In this document: piece by piece, positions 52,319 through 61,325 of the stretch
How the letters are laid out: each line of letters opens with the position of its first letter
Position numbering within the stretch: position 1 is the first letter of the stretch
NCBI RefSeq assembly: GCF_009711265.1
Contig: NZ_WMII01000014.1
Location: 63,031 to 127,030, forward strand
Length of the DNA: 64,000 nt
DNA from: Paracoccus shanxieyensis
GTDB taxonomy: Bacteria; Pseudomonadota; Alphaproteobacteria; Rhodobacterales; Rhodobacteraceae
Reading direction: 5' to 3'
Program-made: the position numbers and the translations under genes
Notes under the pieces: generated by a model
The model's input: only the letters and a program-made list of their open reading frames with translations
Database searches by the model: none
What the model was told of the DNA's origin: nothing

Positions 52319-55300
52319 ATGGCTCAGTTCTTCATTCACCGCCCGGTTCTTGCATGGGTGATCGCGATTTTCATCGTGATTGCCGGGATGCTGTCGCTGC
52401 CGCAATTGCCCATCGCGCAATATCCGCAGGTCGCGCCGCCGCAGATCCAGATCTCGACCGCCTATACCGGCGCATCGCCCACCGAGATGTATCAATCCGT
52501 CGCTCAGCCCATCGAGGAAGAGCTGAACGGCATCAAGGGCATCCAGTATTTCGAATCCACCTCGGACGTGTCGGGCTCGATCTCGATCACCGCGACCTTC
52601 GCGCCGGGCACAGATGTCGGGACCGCACAGGTTGACGTGCAGAACGCCGTCAGCCGGGTCGAACCCGTGCTTCCGCAAACCGTGGTCGATCAGGGCGTCA
52701 CCGTCGAGGAAGCCGGTGCCGGCTTTCTGATGATCGTGTCGCTGACCTCGACCGACGGGTCGATGAACAGCGTTCAGCTGGGCGATTACATCAACCGCAA
52801 CGTCGTCGGCGAAATCCGCCGCATCGACGGCGTGGGTCGTGCGCAGGTCTTCGCTTCGGAAGAGGCCATGCGCATCTGGCTTGATCCGGCCAAGATGACC
52901 GGCCTGAACCTGTCGCCCGCCGAAGTGGCCGCCGCCATCCGGGCGCAGAACGCGCAGGTCGCCGCCGGTCAGATCGGCGCCGACCCGAACCCCATCGGCC
53001 AGCAACTGACCGCGACCGTTCTGGTCAAGGGCCAGCTGACCCAGCCCGAGGAATTCGCCAATATCGTCCTGCGTGCCAATCCCGACGGCTCGACCGTCCG
53101 GCTGCGCGACGTGGCGCGGGTGGAAATCGGCGCGGACAGCTACAACTTCGCCTCGCGCCTGAACGGGCAGCCCGCGGCGATGATCGGCGTGCAGCTTTCG
53201 ACCACCGGCAACGCGCTTGCCACGTCGGAGGCCGTGCAGGCCAAGATGAACGAACTGTCCGAGTTCTTCCCCTCGGGCATCCAGTATTCCATCCCCTATG
53301 ACACCGCCCCCTTCGTCGGCAAATCCATCGAGAAGGTGATCCACACCCTGATCGAGGCCGTGGTGCTGGTCTTTATCGTGATGTTCCTGTTCCTGCAGAA
53401 CTTCCGGTATACGGTGATCCCGACGCTGGTCGTGCCGATCGCGCTGTCGGGCACGCTGGCCATCATGCTGCTGGCGGGCTTTTCGATCAACGTGCTGACC
53501 ATGTTCGCCATGGTGCTGGCCATCGGCATCCTTGTCGATGACGCCATCGTGGTCATCGAAAACGTCGAACGCATCATGGCGCATGAGGGCCTGCCGCCCA
53601 AGGAAGCCACGCAAAAGGCCATGGGCGAGATCTCGGGCGCCATTGTCGGCATCACGCTGGTGCTGTCGGCGGTGTTCATCCCGATGGCGTTCTTCCCGGG
53701 CTCGACAGGGATCATCTATCGTCAGTTCGCGCTGACCATGGTGGTGTCGATCCTGTTCTCGGCCTTCCTGGCGCTGACGCTGACGCCGGCGCTGTGCGCG
53801 ACCTTCCTGAAACCCATCAAGGGCCATCACGAGAAAAAGGGCTTCTTCGGCTGGTTCAACCGCAAATTCGACGCGGCGACGCAGCGCTATGGCCGGGGCG
53901 TGTCGGTGCTGACGCGCCGCACCGGGCTGGTGATGCTGGTCTATCTGGGCATCGTGGGTCTGACGGGCTGGGGCTTCACCTCGCTGCCGACCTCGTTCCT
54001 GCCCAATGAGGATCAGGGCTTCATCATCTCGGATATCCAGACGCCTGCCACGGCAAGCTCGCAGCGCACCGATGCGGCGATCCGCACCATCGAGGAATAT
54101 TACGGCCAGAACCCGGCGGTGGAAAACGTCGTGGGCATCCGCGGCTTCTCGTTCTCGGGGCAGGGGCCGAATGCGGGGCTGGCCTTCATCACCTTCACCG
54201 ACTGGGCCGACCGCGACCAATCGGCCAATGACATCGCCAATGGCGCGAACATGGCGCTGTTCCAGACCAAGGATGCGCAGATCTATTCGCTGTCGCCTCC
54301 GGCCATTCCGGGCTTCGGCACGGCGGGCGGCTTCAGCTTCCGTCTGCAGGACCGGGGCGGCAATGGTCAGCAGGCTCTGCAGGCCGCAGCCCAGCAATTG
54401 ATGGCCGAGGCCCAGAAGGGCGGCGTCGTCACGGGGCTGCGGATCGAAGGCATGCCCGCCGCCGCGCAGGTCTCGGTCGTCATCGACCGCGACAAGGCGC
54501 AGACCTTCGGCGTGGCCTTTGCCGATATCAACCAGACGCTGTCGGCCAATTTCGGCTCGTCCTATGTCAACGACTTCCCGAACCAGGGCCGGATGCAGCG
54601 CGTGATCGTGCAGGCCCAGCAGGAAAGCCGGATGCAGGCCGAAGAGATCCTGAAGCTGACCGTGCAGAACTCGCAAGGCGGCATGGTGCCCTTCTCGTCC
54701 TTTGCGACGGTGGAATGGGAACAGGGTCCGTCGCAGGTCGTGGGCTATAACGGCTATCCTTCGGTGCGGATCGCGGGCAGCGCGCTGCCGGGCTTTTCGT
54801 CCGGCGCGGCGGTGGCCGAGATGGAGCGGCTGGCCTCGGACCTGCCGCAGGGCTTTGCCTATGAATGGACCGGGCAGACGCTTGAGGAAATCAGCTCGGG
54901 CAATACCTCGGCGCTGCTTTTCGCCATGTCGATCCTGTTCGTGTTCCTGCTGCTGTCGGGGCTTTACGAAAGCTGGTCGATCCCGCTGTCGGTGATGCTG
55001 GTGGTGCCCTTGGGGGTCATCGGCTGTATCGCGGCGGTCATGCTGCGCGACATGCCGAACGACGTGTATTTCAAGGTCGGCCTGATCGCGATCATCGGAT
55101 TGTCCGCCAAGAACGCCATCCTGATCGTCGAGTTCGCCAAGGACATGCGCGAACAGGGCATGACGCTTCTGGAGGCGGCGGTCGAGGCGGCGAAGCTGCG
55201 CTTCCGTCCGATCCTGATGACCTCGATGGCCTTCACGCTGGGCGTGGTGCCGCTGGCGATTGCCACGGGCGCCTCGTCGGCCTCGCAGAACGCGATCGGC

Positions 55301-55444
55301 ACCGGGGTGATCGGCGGCATGATCTCGGCCACGATCCTTGCGGTGTTCTTCGTGCCGGTCTTCTTCGTCTTCGTGCTGAATCTGGTCAGCAAGATGCGTC
55401 GGGGATCCCCGGACAAGGCACCCGAAAGCAAGACGACGGGCTGA
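52319..55444 (+). CDS. RND multidrug efflux transporter (AcrB/MexB type)
   Basis: A full-length 1041-residue HAE1-family pump. The N-terminus MAQFFIHRPVLAWVIAIFIVIAGM is typical, two large periplasmic loops follow helices 1 and 7, and the proton-relay aspartates lie in ILVDDAIVVIENVERIM (about residues 400-417). FLPNEDQGFIISDIQTP opens the second half, and GLIAIIGLSAKNAILIVEFAKDM carries the conserved lysine. It exports hydrophobic drugs or aromatic compounds using the proton gradient. It starts nine bases after the adaptor stop. Confidence 0.97.
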   Translation: MAQFFIHRPVLAWVIAIFIVIAGMLSLPQLPIAQYPQVAPPQIQISTAYTGASPTEMYQSVAQPIEEELNGIKGIQYFESTSDVSGSISITATFAPGTDVGTAQVDVQNAVSRVEPVLPQTVVDQGVTVEEAGAGFLMIVSLTSTDGSMNSVQLGDYINRNVVGEIRRIDGVGRAQVFASEEAMRIWLDPAKMTGLNLSPAEVAAAIRAQNAQVAAGQIGADPNPIGQQLTATVLVKGQLTQPEEFANIVLRANPDGSTVRLRDVARVEIGADSYNFASRLNGQPAAMIGVQLSTTGNALATSEAVQAKMNELSEFFPSGIQYSIPYDTAPFVGKSIEKVIHTLIEAVVLVFIVMFLFLQNFRYTVIPTLVVPIALSGTLAIMLLAGFSINVLTMFAMVLAIGILVDDAIVVIENVERIMAHEGLPPKEATQKAMGEISGAIVGITLVLSAVFIPMAFFPGSTGIIYRQFALTMVVSILFSAFLALTLTPALCATFLKPIKGHHEKKGFFGWFNRKFDAATQRYGRGVSVLTRRTGLVMLVYLGIVGLTGWGFTSLPTSFLPNEDQGFIISDIQTPATASSQRTDAAIRTIEEYYGQNPAVENVVGIRGFSFSGQGPNAGLAFITFTDWADRDQSANDIANGANMALFQTKDAQIYSLSPPAIPGFGTAGGFSFRLQDRGGNGQQALQAAAQQLMAEAQKGGVVTGLRIEGMPAAAQVSVVIDRDKAQTFGVAFADINQTLSANFGSSYVNDFPNQGRMQRVIVQAQQESRMQAEEILKLTVQNSQGGMVPFSSFATVEWEQGPSQVVGYNGYPSVRIAGSALPGFSSGAAVAEMERLASDLPQGFAYEWTGQTLEEISSGNTSALLFAMSILFVFLLLSGLYESWSIPLSVMLVVPLGVIGCIAAVMLRDMPNDVYFKVGLIAIIGLSAKNAILIVEFAKDMREQGMTLLEAAVEAAKLRFRPILMTSMAFTLGVVPLAIATGASSASQNAIGTGVIGGMISATILAVFFVPVFFVFVLNLVSKMRRGSPDKAPESKTTG

Positions 55445-55461
55445 TCTTCGGCCTGTCGACC

Positions 55462-55501
55462 GGCGCGGGCCGGGGCTGCTTTGGCCCCCATGGCCCGCGC
55501 C
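55462..55501 (+). terminator. Strong hairpin between RND pump and outer-membrane factor genes
   Basis: GGCGCGGGCC (55462-55471) pairs with GGCCCGCGCC (55492-55501), enclosing a second stem GGGGC/GCCCC with loop TGCTTTG. There is no U tract. It probably acts as an intra-operon attenuator or mRNA 3' stabiliser rather than a full terminator. Confidence 0.55.
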
Positions 55502-55553
55502 TTCAACCGTTTGAAGCCGCCGCAGGCGCGGGGGCGCATGAAAGAAGCAGCAG

Positions 55554-56939
55554 ATGTCACATTCCTTGATCCTGTCGCGCCGCCTGATGCTGGGCAGCAT
55601 GGCTTCGACACTGGCGCTGGCCGCGTGCGGGCAGATCGCCTATGACGCACCCAAGGCCGATGTCGCCGACCGCTTTGCCGCCGACAGCCCGGCGCGCCGC
55701 GCGGGCAGCAACGCCTGGTGGGGCGCGTTCCGCGACAGCCAGCTTGACGGTCTGGTGGCCACCGGGCTTGCGCGAAATCTGGACGTGCTGACCGCCATTC
55801 AGGTCATCCGCGAGGCGCAGGCGAATGCCCGTCTGGTCGGCGCCAACGACATTCCGAACGCCACGCTGGAAGGCGCGCTGCAGCGCGGGGACGCGCAGGG
55901 CACCGGAACCGTGGTCGATCAAAGCTCGGGCACGCTGGGCGTGTCGTGGCTGATCGACATTTTCGGCGCGAACCGCGCGGCCCGTCGCGGCGCGGCGGCC
56001 CAGCTTGACGCGGCTTATCTGTCCGCCGAGGTCGCCCGCCTGACCGTGGCCAGCGCCGTGGCGCAGGCCTATATCGACGCGCGTTACTATCAAGAGGCCG
56101 TGGTGCTGACCCGGCAAAGTCTGGAAAGCCGCCGCCGCACCCTGTCGCTGACCCGCGAACAGGACGTGCTGGGCTCGGTGTCCCGGATCGAGGTCTTGCA
56201 GGCCGAACAGCTGGTCACGCAGGCCGAGGCGCAGCTTCCAGCGCTGGAACTGGGCTATGACCAGTCGGTGAACCGGCTGGCCACGCTGACCGCCGGGCGC
56301 AGCGGCGATCTGGGCGCGCGTCTGCGGCGCGGCGGCAGCCAGCCCCGCGCGCGGTATCGCGCCAGCGTGGGCGTGCCCGCCGATGTGATCCGGGCGCGGC
56401 CCGATGTCCGCGTCGCCGAACGGCAACTGGCCGCAGCCGTCGCGGGCGTGGGCGAGGCGCAGGCCGCGTTCTATCCCAAGCTGACGCTGTCGGGCAATGT
56501 CACGCCGATCGATCTGGGCAGCGCGGGCAGCATGAAGACCTGGGCCTTTGGCCCGCAGCTTTCCGTGCCGCTGTTCAATGCCGCCAATCAGGCGCAGCTT
56601 TCGGCGGCGCAGGCCAAGGCCGAACAGGCGCGGCTGGCATGGCAATCCTCGGTCCTGAACGCCGTCGAAGAGGTCGAGAACGCGCTTGCGGGCTATAACC
56701 GCGATTCCCGCGCCGTGGCCGCCCAGACCCGCCTTGTCGCCAACGCCGCCGAGTCGGTCGATCTGGCGCGCACCTCGTATGAGCTGGGCGAGGCGGGCTT
56801 CTTCCCGGTTCTGGACGCCGAGCGGACGCTGCTGGATGCCCGTCAGGAACTGGCCAATGCCGTGCGCCAGCAGGCGCTGAACTTCGTCGCGCTTAGCGTG
56901 GCCTCGTCGGGCGGGGTCGGGATCCCGGCCACGAACTAA
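55554..56939 (+). CDS. Outer-membrane efflux lipoprotein (NodT/OprM type)
   Basis: A 461-residue TolC-like outer-membrane factor. The lipobox LAAC (residues about 22-25, [10 protein letters not shown]) marks lipidation. Duplicated OEP domains show [29 protein letters not shown], the [30 protein letters not shown] block, [10 protein letters not shown] and a final [26 protein letters not shown]. It forms the exit duct for the pump. It lies 109 bases after the pump gene, with a hairpin between; the ribosome site (GAAAG) is weak. Confidence 0.95.
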   Translation: MSHSLILSRRLMLGSMASTLALAACGQIAYDAPKADVADRFAADSPARRAGSNAWWGAFRDSQLDGLVATGLARNLDVLTAIQVIREAQANARLVGANDIPNATLEGALQRGDAQGTGTVVDQSSGTLGVSWLIDIFGANRAARRGAAAQLDAAYLSAEVARLTVASAVAQAYIDARYYQEAVVLTRQSLESRRRTLSLTREQDVLGSVSRIEVLQAEQLVTQAEAQLPALELGYDQSVNRLATLTAGRSGDLGARLRRGGSQPRARYRASVGVPADVIRARPDVRVAERQLAAAVAGVGEAQAAFYPKLTLSGNVTPIDLGSAGSMKTWAFGPQLSVPLFNAANQAQLSAAQAKAEQARLAWQSSVLNAVEEVENALAGYNRDSRAVAAQTRLVANAAESVDLARTSYELGEAGFFPVLDAERTLLDARQELANAVRQQALNFVALSVASSGGVGIPATN

Positions 56940-56954
56940 GGGATTTCCCTTTTT

Positions 56955-56979
56955 GGGCGCGGGGATTAGTCTCGCGCCC
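56955..56979 (+). promoter_or_regulatory. Hairpin abutting the ynfA start codon
   Basis: GGGCGCG - gggattagtct - CGCGCCC is a seven-pair stem whose last base directly precedes ATG 56980, 15 bases after the OprM-type stop. It may end the efflux message or mask ynfA initiation; no U tract follows it. Confidence 0.4.
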
Positions 56980-57306
56980 ATGACCGTCGCCCTGATCTAT
57001 CCGATGGCCGCGCTGGCCGAAATCGCTGGCTGCTTCGCCGTCTGGGCGTGGTGGCGCAGCGGCGCATCCGTGCTGTGGCTGATCCCCGGAATGGTCGCGC
57101 TGGCGGGGTTCGCATGGCTTCTGGCGCAGGTCGAAACGTCGGCTGCCGGGCGGGCCTATGCGGCCTATGGCGGGGTTTATATCATCGCCTCGGTCCTGTG
57201 GATGTGGCTGGTCGAGGGCGAGCGTCCCGCCTTTTCGGACGTGCTGGGCGCGGCGCTTTGTCTTGCGGGTGCGGTGGTCATCCTTGGCTTTGCCCGGCCC
57301 GCCTGA
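56980..57306 (+). CDS. YnfA/UPF0060 small membrane protein
   Basis: A 108-residue protein with four helices. [56 protein letters not shown] and [15 protein letters not shown] match the UPF0060 family along its full length; E. coli YnfA is also 108 residues. Members resemble small-multidrug-resistance exporters. The start at 56980 gives the family-typical N-terminus but has no clear ribosome site. It stops two bases before the next gene. Confidence 0.92.
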   Translation: MTVALIYPMAALAEIAGCFAVWAWWRSGASVLWLIPGMVALAGFAWLLAQVETSAAGRAYAAYGGVYIIASVLWMWLVEGERPAFSDVLGAALCLAGAVVILGFARPA

Positions 57307-57308
57307 CC

Positions 57309-57698
57309 ATGCGCCGCCTTGTCATCGAAGGCGCGAATTTCCACGACACCCCCGGCTTTTACACCGAGATCAACCGCGTCTTCATGGCGGATGAAAGCTG
57401 GCAGCTTGGCCCCAGTCTGGATGCGTTTAACGACCTGCTGCATGGTGGCTTTGGCGCGCTGCGGGGGGATGGGCCGGTCACGCTGATCTGGCGCGATTTC
57501 GCCAAAAGCCGCGCCGATCTGGGCCTTGCCGCGACGCGCGATTATCTGACGGCCAAGATCGCCCGGCCCGACCTGTTCAACGCAGCCAGGTTTCAGGCCG
57601 ATCTTGACGCCCTGAATGCCGGGACCGGGCAGAGCTATTTCCAGATCCTGCTTGAGATCATCGCCGGACACCCCCGCATCACGCTGCGCCCGGCCTAG
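57309..57698 (+). CDS. Barstar-family protein (RNase-inhibitor fold), orphan
   Basis: A 129-residue protein resembling barstar: LVIEGANFHDTPGFYTEINRVFM, then WQLGPSLDAFNDLLHGGFGAL (the barstar helix whose acidic residues block barnase) and VTLIWRDFAKSRADLG. Barstar-type proteins inhibit secreted or toxin RNases. No barnase-like or other toxin gene is next to it; neighbours are ynfA and an aldo/keto reductase. ATG 57309 follows the ynfA stop by two bases. Stop overlaps the convergent gene (CTAG). Family call is by pattern only. Confidence 0.75.
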   Translation: MRRLVIEGANFHDTPGFYTEINRVFMADESWQLGPSLDAFNDLLHGGFGALRGDGPVTLIWRDFAKSRADLGLAATRDYLTAKIARPDLFNAARFQADLDALNAGTGQSYFQILLEIIAGHPRITLRPA

Positions 57699-58567
57699 CC
57701 GCCCAGCCCCGCAATGGCATCCAGCCGCGCCACATGGTCCGGCGACAGCCGCAAGGCTGCTGCGGCGATGTTCTGATGCAGATGCGCGCGGCGCGAGGTT
57801 CCGGGGATCAGCAGGATATTCGGGCTGCGCTGCAACAGCCATGCCAGCGCCACGGCCTGCGGCGTCTGGCCCGCCTCCTGCGCCACGGCGGCAAGTTCCC
57901 GGTCCTGCAAGGGGGTGAAACCTCCCAGCGGGAAATAGGGCACATAGGCGATGCCCTCAGCCGCCAGCGCGTCGATCATGTCATCGTCGGCGCGATGCAC
58001 CAGATTGTAATGGTTCTGCACGCAGACGATGGGGGCGATGTCGCGGGCAATGCGCAATTGCGCCTCATCGACCGTGCTGACGCCGATATGCGCGATCAGC
58101 CCCTCATCCTGCATCTGCCGCATCACCTGCATCGGCGCGGCAATATCGTCCTGCGGCCCGCCCATGCGCAGGTTCACGATGTCCATGCGCGACAGGCCAA
58201 GCCGCTGAAGATTGTCCAGAACCGAGGCGCGCAGGAAATCGTCGCCGCGTTCCAGCACCCACGCGCCCTTGTCATCGCGCCACGCGCCGATCTTGGTGAC
58301 GATGACCAGATCCTTGGGATAGGGAAAGATCGCCTCGTGGATCAGGCGGTTGGTGACATGCGGGCCGTAAAAGTCGCTGGTGTCGATATGATCGACGCCC
58401 TGCGCCAGCGCCTCGCGCAGGACGGCGCAGCATTCCTCGGGGTCCTTGGGTTCGCCGAAGACATGCGGCCCGGCCAGTTGCATGGCGCCATAGCCCATGC
58501 GGTTGACGGACAGATCACTGCCCGGAAAGGTGAAACGCCCTGCGGCGGAGGCGGCAGACATGTGCAT
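57695..58567 (-). CDS. Aldo/keto reductase
   Basis: A 290-residue AKR TIM barrel: LSVNRMGYGAMQLAG, ALAQGVDHIDTSDFYGP with catalytic Asp and Tyr, VIVTKIGAWRDDKG with the active-site lysine, and a C-terminal NADPH site LLIPGTSRRAHLHQNIAAA. It reduces aldehydes or ketones with NADPH; the substrate is unknown. It resembles the YdbC/oxidoreductase group. GGAAGG lies ahead of ATG 58567; ATG 58561 is an alternative. Confidence 0.92.
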   Translation of the reverse strand: MHMSAASAAGRFTFPGSDLSVNRMGYGAMQLAGPHVFGEPKDPEECCAVLREALAQGVDHIDTSDFYGPHVTNRLIHEAIFPYPKDLVIVTKIGAWRDDKGAWVLERGDDFLRASVLDNLQRLGLSRMDIVNLRMGGPQDDIAAPMQVMRQMQDEGLIAHIGVSTVDEAQLRIARDIAPIVCVQNHYNLVHRADDDMIDALAAEGIAYVPYFPLGGFTPLQDRELAAVAQEAGQTPQAVALAWLLQRSPNILLIPGTSRRAHLHQNIAAAALRLSPDHVARLDAIAGLGG

Positions 58568-58708
58568 GATAACGGCCCTTCCTGTGGTCCCGCGCAGTCT
58601 AATCCTTCGGCACGCCTTCGAGAACGCGAATTTACAGCGACTTCGCCGCTGGCGCCGCTTCTGCTTGCGGCGCGGGCCTGCTATGGCGCTGAAATTCAGG
58701 AGGCGCGG

Positions 58709-59827
58709 ATGATCACGTTCGATTTCGGACCCGGGGAGCGGCCGGCGCAGTTCTGCGACCCGCAGGAACTGATCGTGGCGTGGCAGGCCGCGGACCTGCC
58801 CGCCGCCCTTGCGCGCGCCGATGCGCTGCGCGGAGAGGGCGCGTGGATCGCGGGCTGGCTGACCTATGAGGCGGGCCTTGCCTTCGAGCCGCGCCTGTGG
58901 TCGCTGATCCCCGATACCGGCCAGCCGCTGGCGGTTCTGGGGGCCTATGCCGGTCCCTCAGAGCCGGTGCCGCTGACGACGGGGAAGGTCCGGCTGTCTG
59001 CCCTGACACCGGCGATCACGCAGGACGACTATCGCGCGGCCTTTGCGCGCGCCCAGGCCTACATCGCGGCGGGCGACTGTTATCAGATCAACCTGACCTT
59101 TCCGCTGGACGCCCGTCTGATCCAGGGCACGCCCGCCGATCTGGCATCCGCCTTGGCCCGCTTGCAGCCGGTGGGCTTTGGCGCTTTTGCCGATATGGGC
59201 GTGGGTCCGGTCGTCATCTCGCGCTCGCCCGAGCTGTTCTTTCGCACGCAGGCTGATGGCCGGATCGAGGCACGCCCGATGAAGGGCACCGCACCGCGCC
59301 ATCCCGATCCCCGCCGGGATGCGGAACTGGCGGCGGGGCTGGCGGCCTCGGAAAAGAACCGCGCCGAAAACCTGATGATCGTCGATCTGCTGCGCAACGA
59401 CATCTCGATGCTGGCCCGCGTCGGATCTGTGCGCGTGCCCCAGCTTTTCGCCGTCGAGAGCTTTGCCACCGTGCATCAGATGACTTCAAGTATCACGGCG
59501 CAACTGACTGATCCGGCGTCAATTTCGTCCCTTATGCCCGCACTGTTCCCCTGTGGCTCGATCACCGGCGCGCCAAAGATCCGCGCCATGCAGATCATCC
59601 GGGAACTGGAACCGCAACCGCGCGGCATCTATTGCGGCAGTTTGGGCTGGATGGCGCCCGATGGGGCCTCGGCCTTCTCCGTGGCGATCCGCACCCTGTC
59701 CGTCAGCGGAACCGATATCCGGCTGAATGTCGGCGGCGGGATCGTCGCGGATTCGACCGCCGACAGCGAATGGGAGGAGGCGCTTTGGAAAGCCCGTTTC
59801 ATGATGCCCTTGACGATCCCGGGCTAA
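58709..59827 (+). CDS. pabB: Aminodeoxychorismate synthase component I
   Basis: A 372-residue chorismate-utilising enzyme. CYQINLTFPLDARL, SRSPELFFR, the lysine motif RPMKGTAPRHPDP characteristic of PabB, NRAENLMIVDLLRNDISMLA, VHQMTSSITAQL and CGSITGAPKIRAMQII are conserved. It makes 4-amino-4-deoxychorismate from chorismate for folate synthesis. ATG 58709 follows AGGAGGCG; the frame is open much further upstream but only antisense to the aldo/keto reductase. No pabA (glutaminase) gene is in the window. Overlaps pabC by 43 bases. Confidence 0.95.
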   Translation: MITFDFGPGERPAQFCDPQELIVAWQAADLPAALARADALRGEGAWIAGWLTYEAGLAFEPRLWSLIPDTGQPLAVLGAYAGPSEPVPLTTGKVRLSALTPAITQDDYRAAFARAQAYIAAGDCYQINLTFPLDARLIQGTPADLASALARLQPVGFGAFADMGVGPVVISRSPELFFRTQADGRIEARPMKGTAPRHPDPRRDAELAAGLAASEKNRAENLMIVDLLRNDISMLARVGSVRVPQLFAVESFATVHQMTSSITAQLTDPASISSLMPALFPCGSITGAPKIRAMQIIRELEPQPRGIYCGSLGWMAPDGASAFSVAIRTLSVSGTDIRLNVGGGIVADSTADSEWEEALWKARFMMPLTIPG

Positions 59828-60435
59828 GCCTGATCGAAACCGTGCTGTGGGACGGCGCGGCCTGCCCGCTGCTGGACGGGCATCTGGCGCGTCTGTCAGC
59901 GGGCGCGGCACGGCTGGGGTGGCACGTCGATCCCGAAAAAGCGCGTGCCGCCTTGCAAGGTCCGGCAGGCCAGCCCGCGCGATTGCGGCTGCTGCTGGAC
60001 CGAAGCGGCGGGCTGACGCTGCAATCGGCGCCGCTGCCCGCGCCGATCCCGCTGTGGCGGCTGGGCCTGTCCGACATGCGGCTGCGGTCGGACGATCCGT
60101 GGCTGTCGGTCAAATCCACCCGCCGTCCCGCCTATGACGCCGCCCGCGAGGCGATGCCTGCGGATTGCGATGAACTGGTCTTGCTGAACGAACACGATCA
60201 GGTCTGTGACGGCACCATCACCACGCTGTTCTTTGATCGCGGCGACGGGCTTTGCACGCCGCCCTTGTCCTGCGGGCTGCTGCCGGGCGTGCTGCGCGCC
60301 TCGATGCTGGCGCGGGGGGCCTGCCGCGAGGAGATTTTGCCGGGAGCCGCCCTGCCGCAGGTGCGGCTTTGGGTCGGCAATGCGCTGCGCGGATTGTCGC
60401 CCGCGATATGGATCGGCGACAGGTCGCTGAACTAA
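59785..60435 (+). CDS. pabC: Aminotransferase class IV protein, probable 4-amino-4-deoxychorismate lyase
   Basis: A 216-residue fold-type IV PLP protein: LSLIETVLWDGAACPLLDGHLARLSAGAARLGW, VKSTRRPAYDAAR with the PLP lysine, DELVLLNEHDQVCDGTITTLFF and GLLPGVLRASML are the usual blocks, but the E before GTI is replaced by D. The best start is TTG 59785, preceded by GGGAGGAGG, inside the end of pabB. PabC releases p-aminobenzoate from aminodeoxychorismate, so linkage to pabB fits. It is short for the family. Confidence 0.88.
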   Translation: MESPFHDALDDPGLSLIETVLWDGAACPLLDGHLARLSAGAARLGWHVDPEKARAALQGPAGQPARLRLLLDRSGGLTLQSAPLPAPIPLWRLGLSDMRLRSDDPWLSVKSTRRPAYDAAREAMPADCDELVLLNEHDQVCDGTITTLFFDRGDGLCTPPLSCGLLPGVLRASMLARGACREEILPGAALPQVRLWVGNALRGLSPAIWIGDRSLN

Positions 60436-60516
60436 GGCGTTCTGGCCGATGCGCGGGCTGGTGGCGGCACGGGGCCGTGCGTATCTAGGCCGCGCAGCTT
60501 CCCCATAGGAGAATTC

Positions 60517-61041
60517 ATGGAACGCCTGATCGAACGAAGCCTTTTTGCCAGCCGATGGCTGATGGCCCCCATGTATCTTGGTCTGGCCTTCGCGCTTGTG
60601 CTGCTGGTCTGGGTCTTTGCCGTCGAGCTTTGGAAGCTCATCCTGCTGCTGCCGGTGATGACCGTCGACGACGCCGTGCTGGGCGTGCTGGCGCTGATCG
60701 ACCTGAGCCTTGCCGCCAATCTGCTGATGATCGTCATCTTTTCCGGCTATGAAAACTTCGTCAGCCGGATGAACCTTGAAACGCAGGAAGACCGCCCGGA
60801 ATGGCAGGGTGAGGTCGATTTTTCGGGTCTGAAGCTGAAGCTGGTCGCCTCGATCGTGGCGATTTCGGGCATCCATCTGCTGAAGGTGTTCATGGATGTT
60901 GCGCATTACACGCCCGAACATATCCGCTGGATGGTCGTCATCCATCTGGTCTTCGTGATTTCCGGGGTTCTGCTGGCGGCGATGGACTGGATTGCCAGCC
61001 ACGCAAAGACCCTGAAAAAGCCGAAACCCATCGCAAACTGA
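60517..61041 (+). CDS. YqhA/UPF0114 membrane protein
   Basis: A 174-residue membrane protein with three to four helices. The start ERLIERSLFASRWLMAPMYLGLAFAL and the block LIDLSLAANLLMIVIFSGYENFVSRM are the UPF0114 signatures. Function is unknown. ATG 60517 follows AGGAG by seven bases. Standalone: 81 bases after pabC, 284 before the receptor start. Confidence 0.92.
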   Translation: MERLIERSLFASRWLMAPMYLGLAFALVLLVWVFAVELWKLILLLPVMTVDDAVLGVLALIDLSLAANLLMIVIFSGYENFVSRMNLETQEDRPEWQGEVDFSGLKLKLVASIVAISGIHLLKVFMDVAHYTPEHIRWMVVIHLVFVISGVLLAAMDWIASHAKTLKKPKPIAN

Positions 61042-61056
61042 GTCGCAAGTAACCTA

Positions 61057-61090
61057 GGCGGCGCAGTTTTGCATGTGACAACGCGCCGCC
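61057..61090 (+). terminator. Stem-loop after yqhA-like gene
   Basis: GGCGGCGC pairs perfectly with GCGCCGCC across an 18-base loop, 16 bases after the YqhA-family stop. No U tract, so it is a weak terminator candidate. The rest of 61042-61325 holds no gene; a TTGACA at 61202-61207 could be a -35 element for the receptor, with only a poor -10 partner. Confidence 0.4.
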
Positions 61091-61325
61091 GATCCCGGCG
61101 AATTCCGACAGCAGATCACAGGACTGTGCTTTTTTTGCCACGGCTATGCCAAGGATTCAGGGAATGCAGGAAAAACAAGCCCTTCAATGCGCGCGCCTTG
61201 GTTGACACCGCAGCCCGACCCCAACATAGACCAAATCGTCTGCCGCCACGCCGACCCGTCCTAGCAAGCATTCACGCCAGCAAATCACCACCGATGGTCG
61301 GCCTTTGTTGAAGGAATGCTTGTCA

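Noticed and set aside
50879..55600. A very long open frame (over 1500 codons) antisense to the RND pump genes
   Set aside because: It is antisense to a textbook RND operon, with Arg/His/Gln-rich composition and no recognisable domain. Such frames arise from high GC and strong third-position bias in the real genes.
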